From CAMCYM01 sp964405405 (GTDB lineage Bacteria > Bacteroidota > Bacteroidia > Flavobacteriales_D > Sanyastnellaceae): 45,836 nucleotides of DNA. The position numbers and the translations under genes are program-made. The first letter of the stretch is position 1. Each line of letters starts with the position of its first letter. The stretch lies in the NCBI GenBank assembly GCA_964405405.1, contig CAYONT010000013.1:1-45836 (forward strand), given 5' to 3'. Positions 15,907-23,572 of the stretch are shown here, piece after piece. The notes below the pieces were generated by a model. The model was not told the DNA's origin and searched no databases. It saw nothing but the letters and a program-made list of their open reading frames with translations.

Positions 15907-16488
15907 CTATCTTTCTATATTTTGCTGTGACCGGACGCCATCGAGCAAGAATTGCTTCACGTTTCGACGCGCCTTGGCCAAGTTCGACTTGGAGGTTCCC
16001 ACGTTGATTCCCAGTTGATCTGCAATCTCTTGGTGTCCTTTTTGCTCGAACACGTAAAGGTTGAAGACCAAACGATACATCGGGGTCAACGAAGCCATGG
16101 CTGCATGAACGTCCTCAACGGAGACGTCTGCGTAGACATCCTCCTCCACGTCCTCTTCGGCGCTGTTCACCTCCAGGCCTGAATCCATGCGATCGTCAAT
16201 CAAGATCCAAGCGGCAGATTTCTGCTTGCGCAAGTGGTCTACCGCTGTGTTCACCATGATCCTCCGAATCCAACCTTCAAAAGAACCTTTCGAAGTGTAT
16301 CCACCGATGTTGCCAAACACCTTTAGAAACCCCTCTTGCAACACATCCTGAACCGCATCTTGATCCTGGATATAGCGCAAACAGACACCGAACATCTTAC
16401 GATGGTAGCGATCGTACACCCATTTCTGGGATGCGCGATTGCCTGCTTTGCAGCCTTCCACGTGTCGCTGGACCTCGGTTTCGGTCAT
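15907..16488 (-). CDS. RNA polymerase ECF sigma factor (sigma-70 family, RpoE-like)
   Basis: A 193-residue ECF sigma factor with region 2 (about 20-90: YDRYHRKMFGVCLRY, DAVQDVLQEGFLKVF, GSFEGWIRRIMVNTAVDHLRK) and region 4 (about 125-185: LTPMYRLVFNLYVFEQKGHQEIADQLGI, split here for length, then a helix-turn-helix with GTSKSNLAKAR). It is the first gene of a leftward set: anti-sigma-like membrane protein, then two type IX surface proteins. This context suggests it controls surface-protein expression. No consensus -7 box lies just upstream (nearest is TCACTTTG at 16513-16506, 17 nt from the ATG). That is compatible with an alternative or autoregulated promoter. It is divergent from mnmA. Confidence 0.94.
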   Translation of the reverse strand: MTETEVQRHVEGCKAGNRASQKWVYDRYHRKMFGVCLRYIQDQDAVQDVLQEGFLKVFGNIGGYTSKGSFEGWIRRIMVNTAVDHLRKQKSAAWILIDDRMDSGLEVNSAEEDVEEDVYADVSVEDVHAAMASLTPMYRLVFNLYVFEQKGHQEIADQLGINVGTSKSNLAKARRNVKQFLLDGVRSQQNIER

Positions 16489-16632
16489 TGCTTTCGATTC
16501 AGACGCAAAGTGATGTAAAGGGTTGCCTCAAATTTTTAAAACGAGCCGATTGACCTCACACATGTTCCGAACTGAGGAGCTTTCAAAACATGGATTGTCG
16601 CGAAAATAGCGAAGGATTTTACCGGTACCAGC

Positions 16633-16659
16633 TTGGACCCCAACCCTGTCGTATTTTTG
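16633..16659 (+). promoter_or_regulatory. Promoter of mnmA
   Basis: TATTTTTG at 16652-16659 matches the -7 consensus, with TTG at 16633-16635 (16-bp spacer, slightly short). The box ends 5 nt before the mnmA ATG at 16665, implying a leaderless transcript. Confidence 0.55.
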
Positions 16660-16664
16660 GCAAC

Positions 16665-17846
16665 ATGCGGATTGTTGTCGGATTGTCCGGGGGGGTTGAT
16701 TCCAGCGTAGCCGCGGCGCTTCTTTTGGAGCAGGGCCACGAAGTGATAGGATTGTACATGCGCAATTGGCATGACGAAAGCATCACCTTGGACAATGCTT
16801 GTCCATGGATTGACGACGCCCAGGATGCCATGTTGGTTGCAGAACATTTGGGCATTCCATTTCAGGTTTTGGACTTGAGTGAAGCCTACAAGGCGCGCAT
16901 TGTGGATTACATGATGGCGGAATATGCAGCAGGCAGGACGCCCAACCCCGATGTGCTTTGCAACAGGGAAATCAAATTTGATCTTTTCGTGGATGCCGCA
17001 AGGGACTTGGGGGCCGAAGCGGTTGCCACGGGACATTATTGCCGACGCGAAGCCATCGAAACAGATGCGGGTTGGATGTATCGGCTCCTTGCGGGTGCGG
17101 ATGAAAACAAAGACCAAAGTTATTTTTTGTGCCAAGTGAGTCAAGAGCAGCTTGCCTTTGCCCAGTTTCCGCTGGGGGCAATGCGCAAGGAGGAAGTGCG
17201 GGCGAAAGCGCGCAGCCTGCAATTGCCTACTGCTGAAAAAAAAGACAGCCAAGGGCTTTGTTTTGTTGGCAAAATCCGCTTGCCCGACTTCCTCCAACAG
17301 TCCATTGTACCCCGAACGGGTGACATCGTTGAGATTCTGGCGAACCACCCCAAGTTGATTCAGCGGGCACACGATGTGGACATGGACCCATGGCACGATG
17401 TGCAACCCTTACGCTGGGATGCAGAAGATGGTGCGGTCGTAGGCACCCACCCGGGGGCCCAGTTTTACACCATCGGTCAGCGCAAAGGGCTGATGGTTGG
17501 CGGTAAAGCTTGGCCCCTCTTCGTGTTGTCAAAAGATGTCATTAACAACGTGCTTTACGTCGGCATGGGTGCCTCTCACCCAGGATTGATGCGCCGGGCT
17601 TTGCGGGTGGCATCGGGGGACGTGCATTGGATTCAGCCGCTTGCGAGGATGAGGGTTGGCGAATCCGCTCGGCACTACCGAATCCGTTTTCGTTACCGGC
17701 AGCCGCTGCAGTCAGGCATTCTGAACCAGCGTGAAGACGGGCTGTACATCTTGTTCGATGCCCCACAATCCGGTATCGCGGCTGGCCAGTTCGTTGCCTG
17801 GTACGATGGTGAGGAACTTGTCGGTTCAGGGTGTATTGCCGATTGA
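16665..17846 (+). CDS. mnmA: tRNA-specific 2-thiouridylase MnmA
   Basis: MnmA adds sulfur to U34 of tRNA-Lys, -Glu and -Gln using ATP and a relayed persulfide. The 393-residue protein has the PP-loop SGGVDSSVAA at about residues 8-17, the first catalytic cysteine C99 in NPDVLCNREIKF and the second C199 in SQGLCFVG, as in the family. The C-terminal beta-barrel domains follow. The start at MRIVVGLSGG is supported by the family N-terminus and by a -7 box five bases upstream; the in-frame ATG at 16590 would place the promoter inside the gene. It converges on the GT2 gene with a 40-bp gap and no visible terminator. Confidence 0.97.
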   Translation: MRIVVGLSGGVDSSVAAALLLEQGHEVIGLYMRNWHDESITLDNACPWIDDAQDAMLVAEHLGIPFQVLDLSEAYKARIVDYMMAEYAAGRTPNPDVLCNREIKFDLFVDAARDLGAEAVATGHYCRREAIETDAGWMYRLLAGADENKDQSYFLCQVSQEQLAFAQFPLGAMRKEEVRAKARSLQLPTAEKKDSQGLCFVGKIRLPDFLQQSIVPRTGDIVEILANHPKLIQRAHDVDMDPWHDVQPLRWDAEDGAVVGTHPGAQFYTIGQRKGLMVGGKAWPLFVLSKDVINNVLYVGMGASHPGLMRRALRVASGDVHWIQPLARMRVGESARHYRIRFRYRQPLQSGILNQREDGLYILFDAPQSGIAAGQFVAWYDGEELVGSGCIAD

Positions 17847-17886
17847 CCGTAAGACCTGGAGACCACCGAGGACGCGGAAAAAGTGT

Positions 17887-18879
17887 TCAGGCCCCAATGC
17901 GGCGACGAACCTGGTATTGGGTCCGCTGCGGGTCGTTTCGGGAAATCATCTCGGCCAGAAAACCCGTGAGAAAAAACTGAGCGCCAAGCACCATGCCCGT
18001 CAAGGAAAGGTAGAAAGCAGAAATCTCGGTGATGTTCTTTGCGGTGAGGGTAATCCCCCACCAAGCCTCTTGGAAGATGGCCCAGAGTTTGTTGAAGGCG
18101 ATGGCTCCGAAACCCAAGAGACTCAACGAGAACATCAACACCCCCAAGGCCCCGAAAAAATGCATGGGCTTTCGAGAAAACCGGGACATGAACCCAATCG
18201 TCATCAAGTCGAGGAATCCGTTCACAAAACGCTCCACCCCGAACTTGGAAGTTCCGTATTTGCGGGCTTGGTGCTGCACCACCTTCTCGGTGATCCGGTG
18301 AAAACCTGCATTTTTCGCCAGGATCGGGATGTACCGGTGCATTTCCCCCTGCAGTTCAATCGACTTCACCACCTCGTATCGGTAAGCCTTCAGTCCGCAG
18401 TTGAAATCGTGCAATTCGATGCCCGAAACCTTCCGGGTGGCCCAATTGTACAACTTCGTGGGCAGGGTTTTGGACAGCGGATCGTATCGTTTGGCCTTCC
18501 AGCCGCTCACCAAGTCCCAACCGTCGCGCAAAATCCACTGCTCCAGCTCCAGAATCTCCTCAGGACTGTCCTGAAGATCCGCATCCAGCGTCACAACCAC
18601 TTGACCCCGAACGCTTTCAAAACCGGTGTGCAAGGCCGCACTCTTGCCGTAATTGCGGGCCAAACGGATCCCCACCACATGTTCCGGATCTTCCGCAGCC
18701 AGCCGTTCCACCACCTCCCAGGAGCCATCCTTGCTCCCGTCGTCGACGAAAATCACCTCGTAGGAACGGCCCACCAAGACCCGGTCAATCCATGCCTTGA
18801 GTTCAGGCAGGCTCTCCGATTCGTTGAAGAGGGGGACGACAATGCTCAACGCCCGGGTGGGTTCTTCCGCTGGGTTCAT
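17887..18879 (-). CDS. GT2 glycosyltransferase, polyprenyl-phosphate sugar synthase type
   Basis: A 330-residue DPM1/GtrB/ArnC-like enzyme. The GT-A domain (about 8-235) shows SIVVPLFNESESLPEL, VIFVDDGSKDGSW, the metal-binding DADLQDSPEEI and the NYGKSAALHTGF nucleotide-sugar segment. Two C-terminal transmembrane hairpins (about 240-262 and 280-312) anchor it in the inner membrane. Such enzymes transfer a sugar from a nucleotide donor to undecaprenyl phosphate for later use outside the membrane. The gene follows a DUF4199 gene in the same direction with a 45-bp gap, a pairing commonly seen in Bacteroidota. Which sugar it uses is not deducible. The GT22-like enzyme at 1489 could use a product of this kind, but this is only speculation. 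Confidence 0.94.
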   Translation of the reverse strand: MNPAEEPTRALSIVVPLFNESESLPELKAWIDRVLVGRSYEVIFVDDGSKDGSWEVVERLAAEDPEHVVGIRLARNYGKSAALHTGFESVRGQVVVTLDADLQDSPEEILELEQWILRDGWDLVSGWKAKRYDPLSKTLPTKLYNWATRKVSGIELHDFNCGLKAYRYEVVKSIELQGEMHRYIPILAKNAGFHRITEKVVQHQARKYGTSKFGVERFVNGFLDLMTIGFMSRFSRKPMHFFGALGVLMFSLSLLGFGAIAFNKLWAIFQEAWWGITLTAKNITEISAFYLSLTGMVLGAQFFLTGFLAEMISRNDPQRTQYQVRRRIGA

Positions 18880-18924
18880 GTGGGAAGGGTACGATGGTAA
18901 AAAGGCAGGGGTTGCATCTCGGGG

Positions 18925-19500
18925 TTAGCGAAACATGTCGGCATCGTGAAACTTCTCCATCGGCGTGGAATCGTCAGGAAGGCGAGGAGGCACCGATTTT
19001 CCTGGCGAGATGAACCGAGAAAGGATGAAGGCCACCGCCATCCAACCGAGCGCTCCCACGAAAAATCCCTGCACAAGGCCTCCCCAGCTCCAAGCTGAAC
19101 GCAGGGATTCCTGCATCAATTCCTCCGAAATGGGAAGATTTCCGAACGCGCCCAGGAATTCCTGCATCTGCTCCCATTGCATCTCAGCAAGGGCGTCCCG
19201 CATGGTCGGGTCGAGGCCCTCGTGCACCAGGATTTGGAGGAAGAGCAGTACGAAACTAGCGGTGAGCAGGATGAACAAAGCGTTTCGCCAAATGGCACCT
19301 CGGGATTCAAAACCCGATTCCTCAGCACGAATCCCGCGAAGCCCTATAACCGTCCCCACCACTGCGACACTCCAATGGGCAACCTGCAACCCAGGGGAAA
19401 GAACCCACTCCAACCGAAAAAGGTAACACAGCAAATACAACGTAGCCACCAGGCCCCCCGTCAAGAACCCCGTCTGCCAAACGAGCGGATGAATTTTCAT
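18925..19500 (-). CDS. DUF4199-type integral membrane protein
   Basis: A 191-residue protein with four predicted transmembrane helices (about 8-28, 40-56, 72-92 and 140-162) and a loop rich in Glu/Met between helices three and four. Size, hydrophobicity pattern and position upstream of a GT2 gene match DUF4199 proteins of Bacteroidota, whose function is unknown. The TAACTTGG box (one mismatch) four bases before the ATG supports this start. The ORF is divergent from the SRP RNA gene. Confidence 0.72.
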   Translation of the reverse strand: MKIHPLVWQTGFLTGGLVATLYLLCYLFRLEWVLSPGLQVAHWSVAVVGTVIGLRGIRAEESGFESRGAIWRNALFILLTASFVLLFLQILVHEGLDPTMRDALAEMQWEQMQEFLGAFGNLPISEELMQESLRSAWSWGGLVQGFFVGALGWMAVAFILSRFISPGKSVPPRLPDDSTPMEKFHDADMFR

Positions 19501-19504
19501 GGTG

Positions 19505-19512
19505 CCAAGTTA
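19505..19512 (-). promoter_or_regulatory. Putative -7 element of the DUF4199 gene
   Basis: On the minus strand TAACTTGG (one mismatch to TAnnTTTG), then CACC and the ATG at 19500: again the 4-nt leaderless spacing. It faces away from the ffs promoter box 21 bp to the right. Confidence 0.45.
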
Positions 19513-19533
19513 GGACACGGCCCGAAGTTGCGG

Positions 19534-19541
19534 TACCTTTG
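19534..19541 (+). promoter_or_regulatory. -7 promoter element of the SRP RNA gene
   Basis: TACCTTTG, an exact TAnnTTTG. The base-paired 5' end of the SRP RNA begins about 4-5 nt later (near 19545). This places the transcription start relative to the box and serves as a ruler for the protein-gene promoters in this window. Confidence 0.7.
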
Positions 19542-19544
19542 CGC

Positions 19545-19645
19545 GGGGCAAGTCTCCTGCGACCAGCTCCCGCTGAATCCCCCAGGGCCGGAAGGCAGCA
19601 AGGGCAGGCGGTTGATGCGGTGCGACAGGAATCGCTTGCCCTTTT
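19545..19645 (+). ncRNA. ffs: Signal recognition particle RNA (4.5S type)
   Basis: A compact SRP RNA of about 100 nt. The conserved domain IV is plain: AGGGCCGGAAGGCAGCA with the GGAA tetraloop at 19590-19593, flanked by CAG and AGCA, the Ffh-binding internal loop. The ends pair perfectly: GGGCAAG at 19546-19552 with CTTGCCC at 19635-19641, with TCCTG/CAGGA and CCGC/GCGG helices inside. A T6 run (19642-19647) follows and with the terminal helix acts as terminator. A consensus -7 box precedes it. The RNA binds Ffh to target nascent membrane proteins to the Sec translocon. It lacks an Alu domain, as in other Gram-negative types. Confidence 0.92.
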
Positions 19646-19671
19646 TTCGTGCCCCAAAGTCAGCTTCCGCC

Positions 19672-19679
19672 TAACTTTG
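19672..19679 (+). promoter_or_regulatory. -7 promoter element (TAACTTTG) of the biotin carboxylase gene
   Basis: Exact TAnnTTTG, 8 nt before the ATG at 19688 and 25 nt after the SRP RNA T-run. The predicted transcript start is about 3-4 nt before the start codon. It argues against the in-frame upstream GTG at 19649. Confidence 0.65.
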
Positions 19680-19687
19680 CGCGCAAC

Positions 19688-21229
19688 ATGGAAAGCCCCC
19701 CCTCCTACCCCATTCGTCCGATTCGCCGCATCTTGGTCGCAAACCGGGGCGAAATCGCGCTGCGCATCATGCGAACCGCCCGGGAAATGGGCATCGAGAC
19801 GGTGGCCGTGTACAGTGAGGCGGATGCGCAAGCCCCTTTCGTCCGGTTCGCTGACCGAGCGGTTTTCATCGGTCCCGCCGCTTCTTCACAGAGCTACCTC
19901 GTGGTCGACAAGGTGGTGCAGGCCGCCCTGTCGTCGGGGGCGGATGCCATCCATCCCGGCTACGGATTTCTGTCTGAAAACGCCGGTTTTGCCTCGGCCG
20001 TTCGGGCGGCGGGACTGATTTTCATCGGGCCCGGGGCGGAAGCGATTGAGACCATGGGGAGCAAGTTGGCCGCCAAGGAAAAGGTGGCAGCGCGGGGGGT
20101 TCCGCTCGTGCCCGGAACGAAGGAGGCCATTGCCGACCCCAACGCAGCGCGGGAGGTGGCGGAGTCCATTGGGTTCCCGCTGCTCATCAAAGCCAGTGCC
20201 GGCGGTGGAGGCAAAGGAATGCGGATTGTGGAGCGGATGGAAGATTTGGCCTCGCAATTCGATCGTGCAGTTTCTGAGGCCGTCAATGCGTTTGGGGATG
20301 GCAGCGTTTTCATCGAACGGTTTGTTACAGCGCCGCGCCACATCGAAGTCCAAATCCTAGCGGACCAGCACGGCAACGTCATCCACCTTTTTGAACGGGA
20401 GTGCAGCATCCAACGGCGGCACCAAAAGGTCGTGGAAGAGGCCCCATCCAGCATCCTGACACCGGAACTTCGAGAGGCCATGGGTGCATGCGCTGTGGAG
20501 GTCGCACGCAGCTGTCAATACGAAGGAGCCGGCACGGTAGAATTCCTACTGGACGACCAGATGCGCTTCTATTTCCTTGAAATGAACACCCGGCTCCAAG
20601 TGGAGCACCCGGTCACGGAACAAATCACGGGGGTCGATTTGGTCCGGGAGCAGATCCGCATCGCAGCGGGTCACCCCCTCTCCTACCAACAGTCCGATCT
20701 GCGCATCCAAGGACATGCGATCGAAATCCGGGTTTACGCCGAGCGTCCGCTGGCCGGATTCCTCCCCGATTCGGGCACATTGCGGCGCTACCGCCCCCCC
20801 GTGGGTCCTGGCATCCGGGTGGACGATGGGGTTGAAGAAGGCGGGGAAGTATCGATCTACTATGACCCCATGCTCGCCAAGCTGGTCGCCACAGGCCCCA
20901 CCCGGGAAGCCGCCATCGACCGGGCGATCCGGGCCATCGACGCTTACGAAATCGTGGGCGTCGAAACCACATTGGGTTTCTGTCGGTTCGCCATCGACCA
21001 CCCAGCATTCCGCTCCGGCAAATTCGACACGCATTTCGTCTCACAATACTTTCGTCCAGAAAGCTTGGACCGAACGTCCATCCTGAGTGACAACGACCTG
21101 GCCGCTCTGGCCGTGGGTCTGAGTTCCCAGAAACAACCCATCGGTGGATCCGGTACCAACTCTGCCGTGCCCCATCCCATCCAGCCGGTTCGGGAATCTA
21201 CTTGGTGGCGTCAACGATCCCGGGCCTGA
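19688..21229 (+). CDS. accC: Biotin carboxylase subunit of acetyl-/acyl-CoA carboxylase
   Basis: A 513-residue ATP-grasp enzyme that carboxylates biotin on its carrier protein using bicarbonate and ATP. Domain order is the biotin-carboxylase N domain (ILVANRGEIALRIMRTA, HPGYGFLSENA), ATP-grasp (AGGGGKGMRIV near 170-180, FIERFVTAPRHIEVQILAD, and EMNTRLQVEHPVTE near 305) and the C-terminal domain (GHAIEIRVYAE, YYDPMLAKL). A tail of about 60 residues beyond the core is rich in Gly/Pro/Ser. No accB or carboxyltransferase gene is adjacent. It could therefore serve acetyl-CoA carboxylase (fatty acid synthesis) or a propionyl-/acyl-CoA carboxylase; the symbol is given for the subunit type. The start is set by the -7 box at 19672-19679. 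Confidence 0.93.
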   Translation: MESPPSYPIRPIRRILVANRGEIALRIMRTAREMGIETVAVYSEADAQAPFVRFADRAVFIGPAASSQSYLVVDKVVQAALSSGADAIHPGYGFLSENAGFASAVRAAGLIFIGPGAEAIETMGSKLAAKEKVAARGVPLVPGTKEAIADPNAAREVAESIGFPLLIKASAGGGGKGMRIVERMEDLASQFDRAVSEAVNAFGDGSVFIERFVTAPRHIEVQILADQHGNVIHLFERECSIQRRHQKVVEEAPSSILTPELREAMGACAVEVARSCQYEGAGTVEFLLDDQMRFYFLEMNTRLQVEHPVTEQITGVDLVREQIRIAAGHPLSYQQSDLRIQGHAIEIRVYAERPLAGFLPDSGTLRRYRPPVGPGIRVDDGVEEGGEVSIYYDPMLAKLVATGPTREAAIDRAIRAIDAYEIVGVETTLGFCRFAIDHPAFRSGKFDTHFVSQYFRPESLDRTSILSDNDLAALAVGLSSQKQPIGGSGTNSAVPHPIQPVRESTWWRQRSRA

Positions 21230-21241
21230 CGATCGGTTTAG

Positions 21242-21249
21242 TAACTTTG
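21242..21249 (+). promoter_or_regulatory. -7 promoter element (TAACTTTG) of the exonuclease-ccm operon
   Basis: Exact TAnnTTTG, ending 9 nt before the ATG at 21259 and lying just after the accC stop. It would drive the exonuclease, ccmBCDEF, DUF2520 and kdsC genes with a leader of only about 5 nt. Confidence 0.62.
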
Positions 21250-21258
21250 CGATCGAGC

Positions 21259-21813
21259 ATGAAGGAGCGACATTTCATCGTTTACGACCTGGAGGCCACC
21301 TGCTGGCGCAGCAAGCCCAAGACGGTGGAGGTCATCGAAATCGGTGCCGTCAAAGTGAACGAGTCCTTGGAAATCATCGATGAGTTCTGCTCCTTCATCC
21401 GCCCCTTGCTGCACCCCGAGATCTCTTCCTTCTGCACCCAACTCACGAGCATCACACAAGACGATGTGGAAGATGCAGGTCACTTTCATGAGGTCATTGA
21501 GGAATTTGCCCAATGGCTGGATCCGCACAACGCCCACCCCGTGTTGATGAGTTGGGGAGAGTTTGACAAACGCCAGTTGCTCACGGATGCTCGGTTGCAC
21601 CAGCTGGAATTGCCCTGGTTGCGCTACCACGCATGCTTGCAGATGCATTACAGCCGTTGGAAGGGTTCCAAAAATCAAATCGGGTTGAAAAATGCCCTCC
21701 AGCTGGAGGGGCTTGATTATCTCGGCACCCAGCATCGGGCCATCGAAGACGCCCGTAACATGGCCCGATTGTTCCAGCAGGTGGCGGCCCCCATGAAACT
21801 GGTGGGCGAATGA
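21259..21813 (+). CDS. DEDDh-family 3'-5' exonuclease (ERI1/KapD-like)
   Basis: A 184-residue RNase T/DnaQ-fold exonuclease. Catalytic residues are visible as D10 and E12 in YDLEATCW, D103 in GEFDKRQLL, H159 in QHRAIEDARN and D164. The YDLEATCW opening and overall length resemble the ERI1/3'hExo and KapD group rather than DNA polymerase III epsilon. It probably trims 3' ends of RNA or DNA in the cytoplasm. The gene is first in a long operon, and its stop overlaps the ccmB start (ATGA). The functional link to cytochrome c maturation is unexplained. The start at MKERHFIVYD rather than the upstream GTG is supported by the -7 box at 21242-21249. Confidence 0.9.
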   Translation: MKERHFIVYDLEATCWRSKPKTVEVIEIGAVKVNESLEIIDEFCSFIRPLLHPEISSFCTQLTSITQDDVEDAGHFHEVIEEFAQWLDPHNAHPVLMSWGEFDKRQLLTDARLHQLELPWLRYHACLQMHYSRWKGSKNQIGLKNALQLEGLDYLGTQHRAIEDARNMARLFQQVAAPMKLVGE

Positions 21814-22487
21814 ACGGGACGCGCCGGCATGGGGTCGCGGTCTTGCTCTTGCATACCTTCCGGACCGAATTGCGCAAAGCGCATGGATGGGTGGGGCTGG
21901 GCTTGTTCGCATTGTCTTCCGTGTATGCAGCGTATCGTTCGGTGGGGCCCCGACCCGAGGCAGGCACCTGGAATGCCTTGGTTTGGCTGGTCCTGATGTT
22001 TTCCGCATTCAATGCCCTCGCCCGCCCATTGGCCGATGATTTTCCAGAGGTCCGTCAGTACCACACACACTTGTTGCGGCCGCAGGACTGGATCGTAGCG
22101 CGTACGCTCTACCACGGAATCTTGCTGACCGCACTGGCCTGCTGTGTGTGGCTCGCTTTCGCTTTGTTTCTGGGCACGACGCATTTTGAAGGCACGCGCT
22201 TCCTCTGGATGCTGCTGGGCATGGTGGTCACCGCTTGGTCGCTCGCTGGTGCCATCACCCTGCTCAGTGCCCTTGCCGCGCGGGCCGGAGCGGGCTTTGG
22301 ACTCACGGCTGTGCTCGGTATCCCGCTCGTGGTTCCCATCTTGCTGCTGTCGGCCCGGTTCGGTCAAGCCGTGATTTCGGGTTTGGGGGCCGCTGAGAAA
22401 TGGGAATCCTTGCTTTTTTTGGGAACGTTTGGGGGGGGGGCTGCCGCCATGGGCTTCGTGCTCTTCCCTTACCTTTGGCGGGAATGA
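21810..22487 (+). CDS. ccmB: Heme exporter protein CcmB
   Basis: A 225-residue inner-membrane protein with six hydrophobic helices, matching the CcmB permease subunit of the CcmAB(C) ABC transporter of cytochrome c maturation system I. The family regions seen are WLVLMFSAFNALARPLADD near the second helix and the GIPLVVPILLL stretch in the fifth. CcmAB, with CcmC, releases heme-loaded CcmE. The ATPase gene ccmA is not in the window. The start overlaps the exonuclease stop and the end overlaps ccmC, both as ATGA. A G10 run at 22431-22440 lies near the 3' end; a slip there would change the last 16 or so codons and the ccmC coupling. Confidence 0.9.
   Translation: MNGTRRHGVAVLLLHTFRTELRKAHGWVGLGLFALSSVYAAYRSVGPRPEAGTWNALVWLVLMFSAFNALARPLADDFPEVRQYHTHLLRPQDWIVARTLYHGILLTALACCVWLAFALFLGTTHFEGTRFLWMLLGMVVTAWSLAGAITLLSALAARAGAGFGLTAVLGIPLVVPILLLSARFGQAVISGLGAAEKWESLLFLGTFGGGAAAMGFVLFPYLWRE
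22431..22440 (+). repeat. Homopolymer G10 tract in ccmB
   Basis: Ten G residues encode Gly-Gly-Gly-Ala near the ccmB C-terminus, shortly after a T7 run (22414-22420). Such tracts are prone to polymerase slippage and also to sequencing error. The frame is open as given. Confidence 0.85.
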
Positions 22488-23572
22488 TTTCCATGAAGGA
22501 CCGCGTTGCCTTGGTGGCCTCTGGCGCCCTGCTGCTCTACGTCATCGCGATGACTTGCTTGGTTCCGCTGGGACCAGGTCTCATTGCGCTTGAAGCGGTG
22601 GAAGATTCTCCCCTGCAACGCTTTGAAGTGGTCGGGCTGGGGACCCATTTTGCAGGCCAAACAACCCAAACCCGGGTCTTTACCGGACAGCCTGGAGCCG
22701 TATGGGAGTGGCGGGTGTTGGAGGCTCGGGACAACAGTCGGTTGTTGGTGGAAGCGGTTTGGCCTGAAAAGCTCAAATCCAAGTCCTTAGATCTCTTTGT
22801 CTACCACCCCACAGATGGCTTGCTTTTGCTGGAAAATGCGTTGCATGTGGATCACCTGCCGGTGGATGCCGCAACCGTATTTCCTCCGCTGTCCCAACCC
22901 ATTCCCAACGGAGACGGATTGGGATTGCACTTCCCGTTTCAGCCCCAGATTTTTGAGTCCATCCGCAACTTGCTGTGGCACGTTCCCATGTGGTTCACCA
23001 TGTTCCTGCTGGCTGGCATCGGATTCGTGGCCTCCATCCGGCAGCTGGGCAGCAACCGGCTCCTACCTGCAGATGGTCAGGCGGAGGCGGCAAGCCGGGT
23101 GGCTTTGTTCTTCGGCGTCTTGGGTCTGATCACGGGGAGCATCTGGGCAAGGTTCACCTGGGGCACTTGGTGGGTCGACGATCCCCAGTTGAATGGTGCC
23201 TTGGTGACGGTGCTGGTTTATGGCGGTTACAGTGTGCTGCGCGCCTCGCTGGAGGATGCGATGCTTCGGGCGCGGCTGGCCTCTGTTTACAATCTGTTTG
23301 CATTCGTTATCCTGGTGATTCTGTTGCTCATCTTGCCCCGGTTTTCCGAGAGTTTGCACCCGGGCAAGGGAGGAAATCCCGGGTTCAATGCCTATGACCT
23401 GGATAGCACCTTGAGGCTGGTATTCTACCCTGCGGTGGTAGGATGGGGCCTCTTGGGTTGGGTCATTTACCGCCTGAGGCTGCGCATGGACCGTGTCACC
23501 CGCTGGATGGATTCCCTGGATGCCCCCATGGTTCCAAGCCCATCCGGATCCCCAAATTCCCCGATACCATGA
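22484..23572 (+). CDS. ccmC: Heme handling protein CcmC (CcsA/HMP family) with a periplasmic insertion
   Basis: A 362-residue member of the heme handling protein family. The first transmembrane helix (about 8-28) is followed by roughly 120 residues that look like a beta-rich Ig-like insert, then HVPMWFTMFLL with a heme-ligand His and the tryptophan-rich motif WGTWWVDDPQLNGA (WWxxD form), and further helices to residue 345. CcmC loads heme onto CcmE. Classical CcmC is about 240 residues without this insert; similar long forms are, as far as I recall, known in Flavobacteria. The start is the ATGA overlap with ccmB; an ATG three codons later is a possible alternative. It overlaps the ccmD-like gene at its 3' end. 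Confidence 0.91.
   Translation: MISMKDRVALVASGALLLYVIAMTCLVPLGPGLIALEAVEDSPLQRFEVVGLGTHFAGQTTQTRVFTGQPGAVWEWRVLEARDNSRLLVEAVWPEKLKSKSLDLFVYHPTDGLLLLENALHVDHLPVDAATVFPPLSQPIPNGDGLGLHFPFQPQIFESIRNLLWHVPMWFTMFLLAGIGFVASIRQLGSNRLLPADGQAEAASRVALFFGVLGLITGSIWARFTWGTWWVDDPQLNGALVTVLVYGGYSVLRASLEDAMLRARLASVYNLFAFVILVILLLILPRFSESLHPGKGGNPGFNAYDLDSTLRLVFYPAVVGWGLLGWVIYRLRLRMDRVTRWMDSLDAPMVPSPSGSPNSPIP

Noticed and set aside
16536..17405. Open frame of 289 codons on the minus strand opposite mnmA
   Set aside because: Antisense shadow of mnmA without family similarity.
17731..18900. Open frame of 389 codons on the plus strand opposite the GT2 gene
   Set aside because: Shadow of the GT2 gene: no family motif, His/Pro/Gln-rich composition, and it overlaps the end of mnmA.
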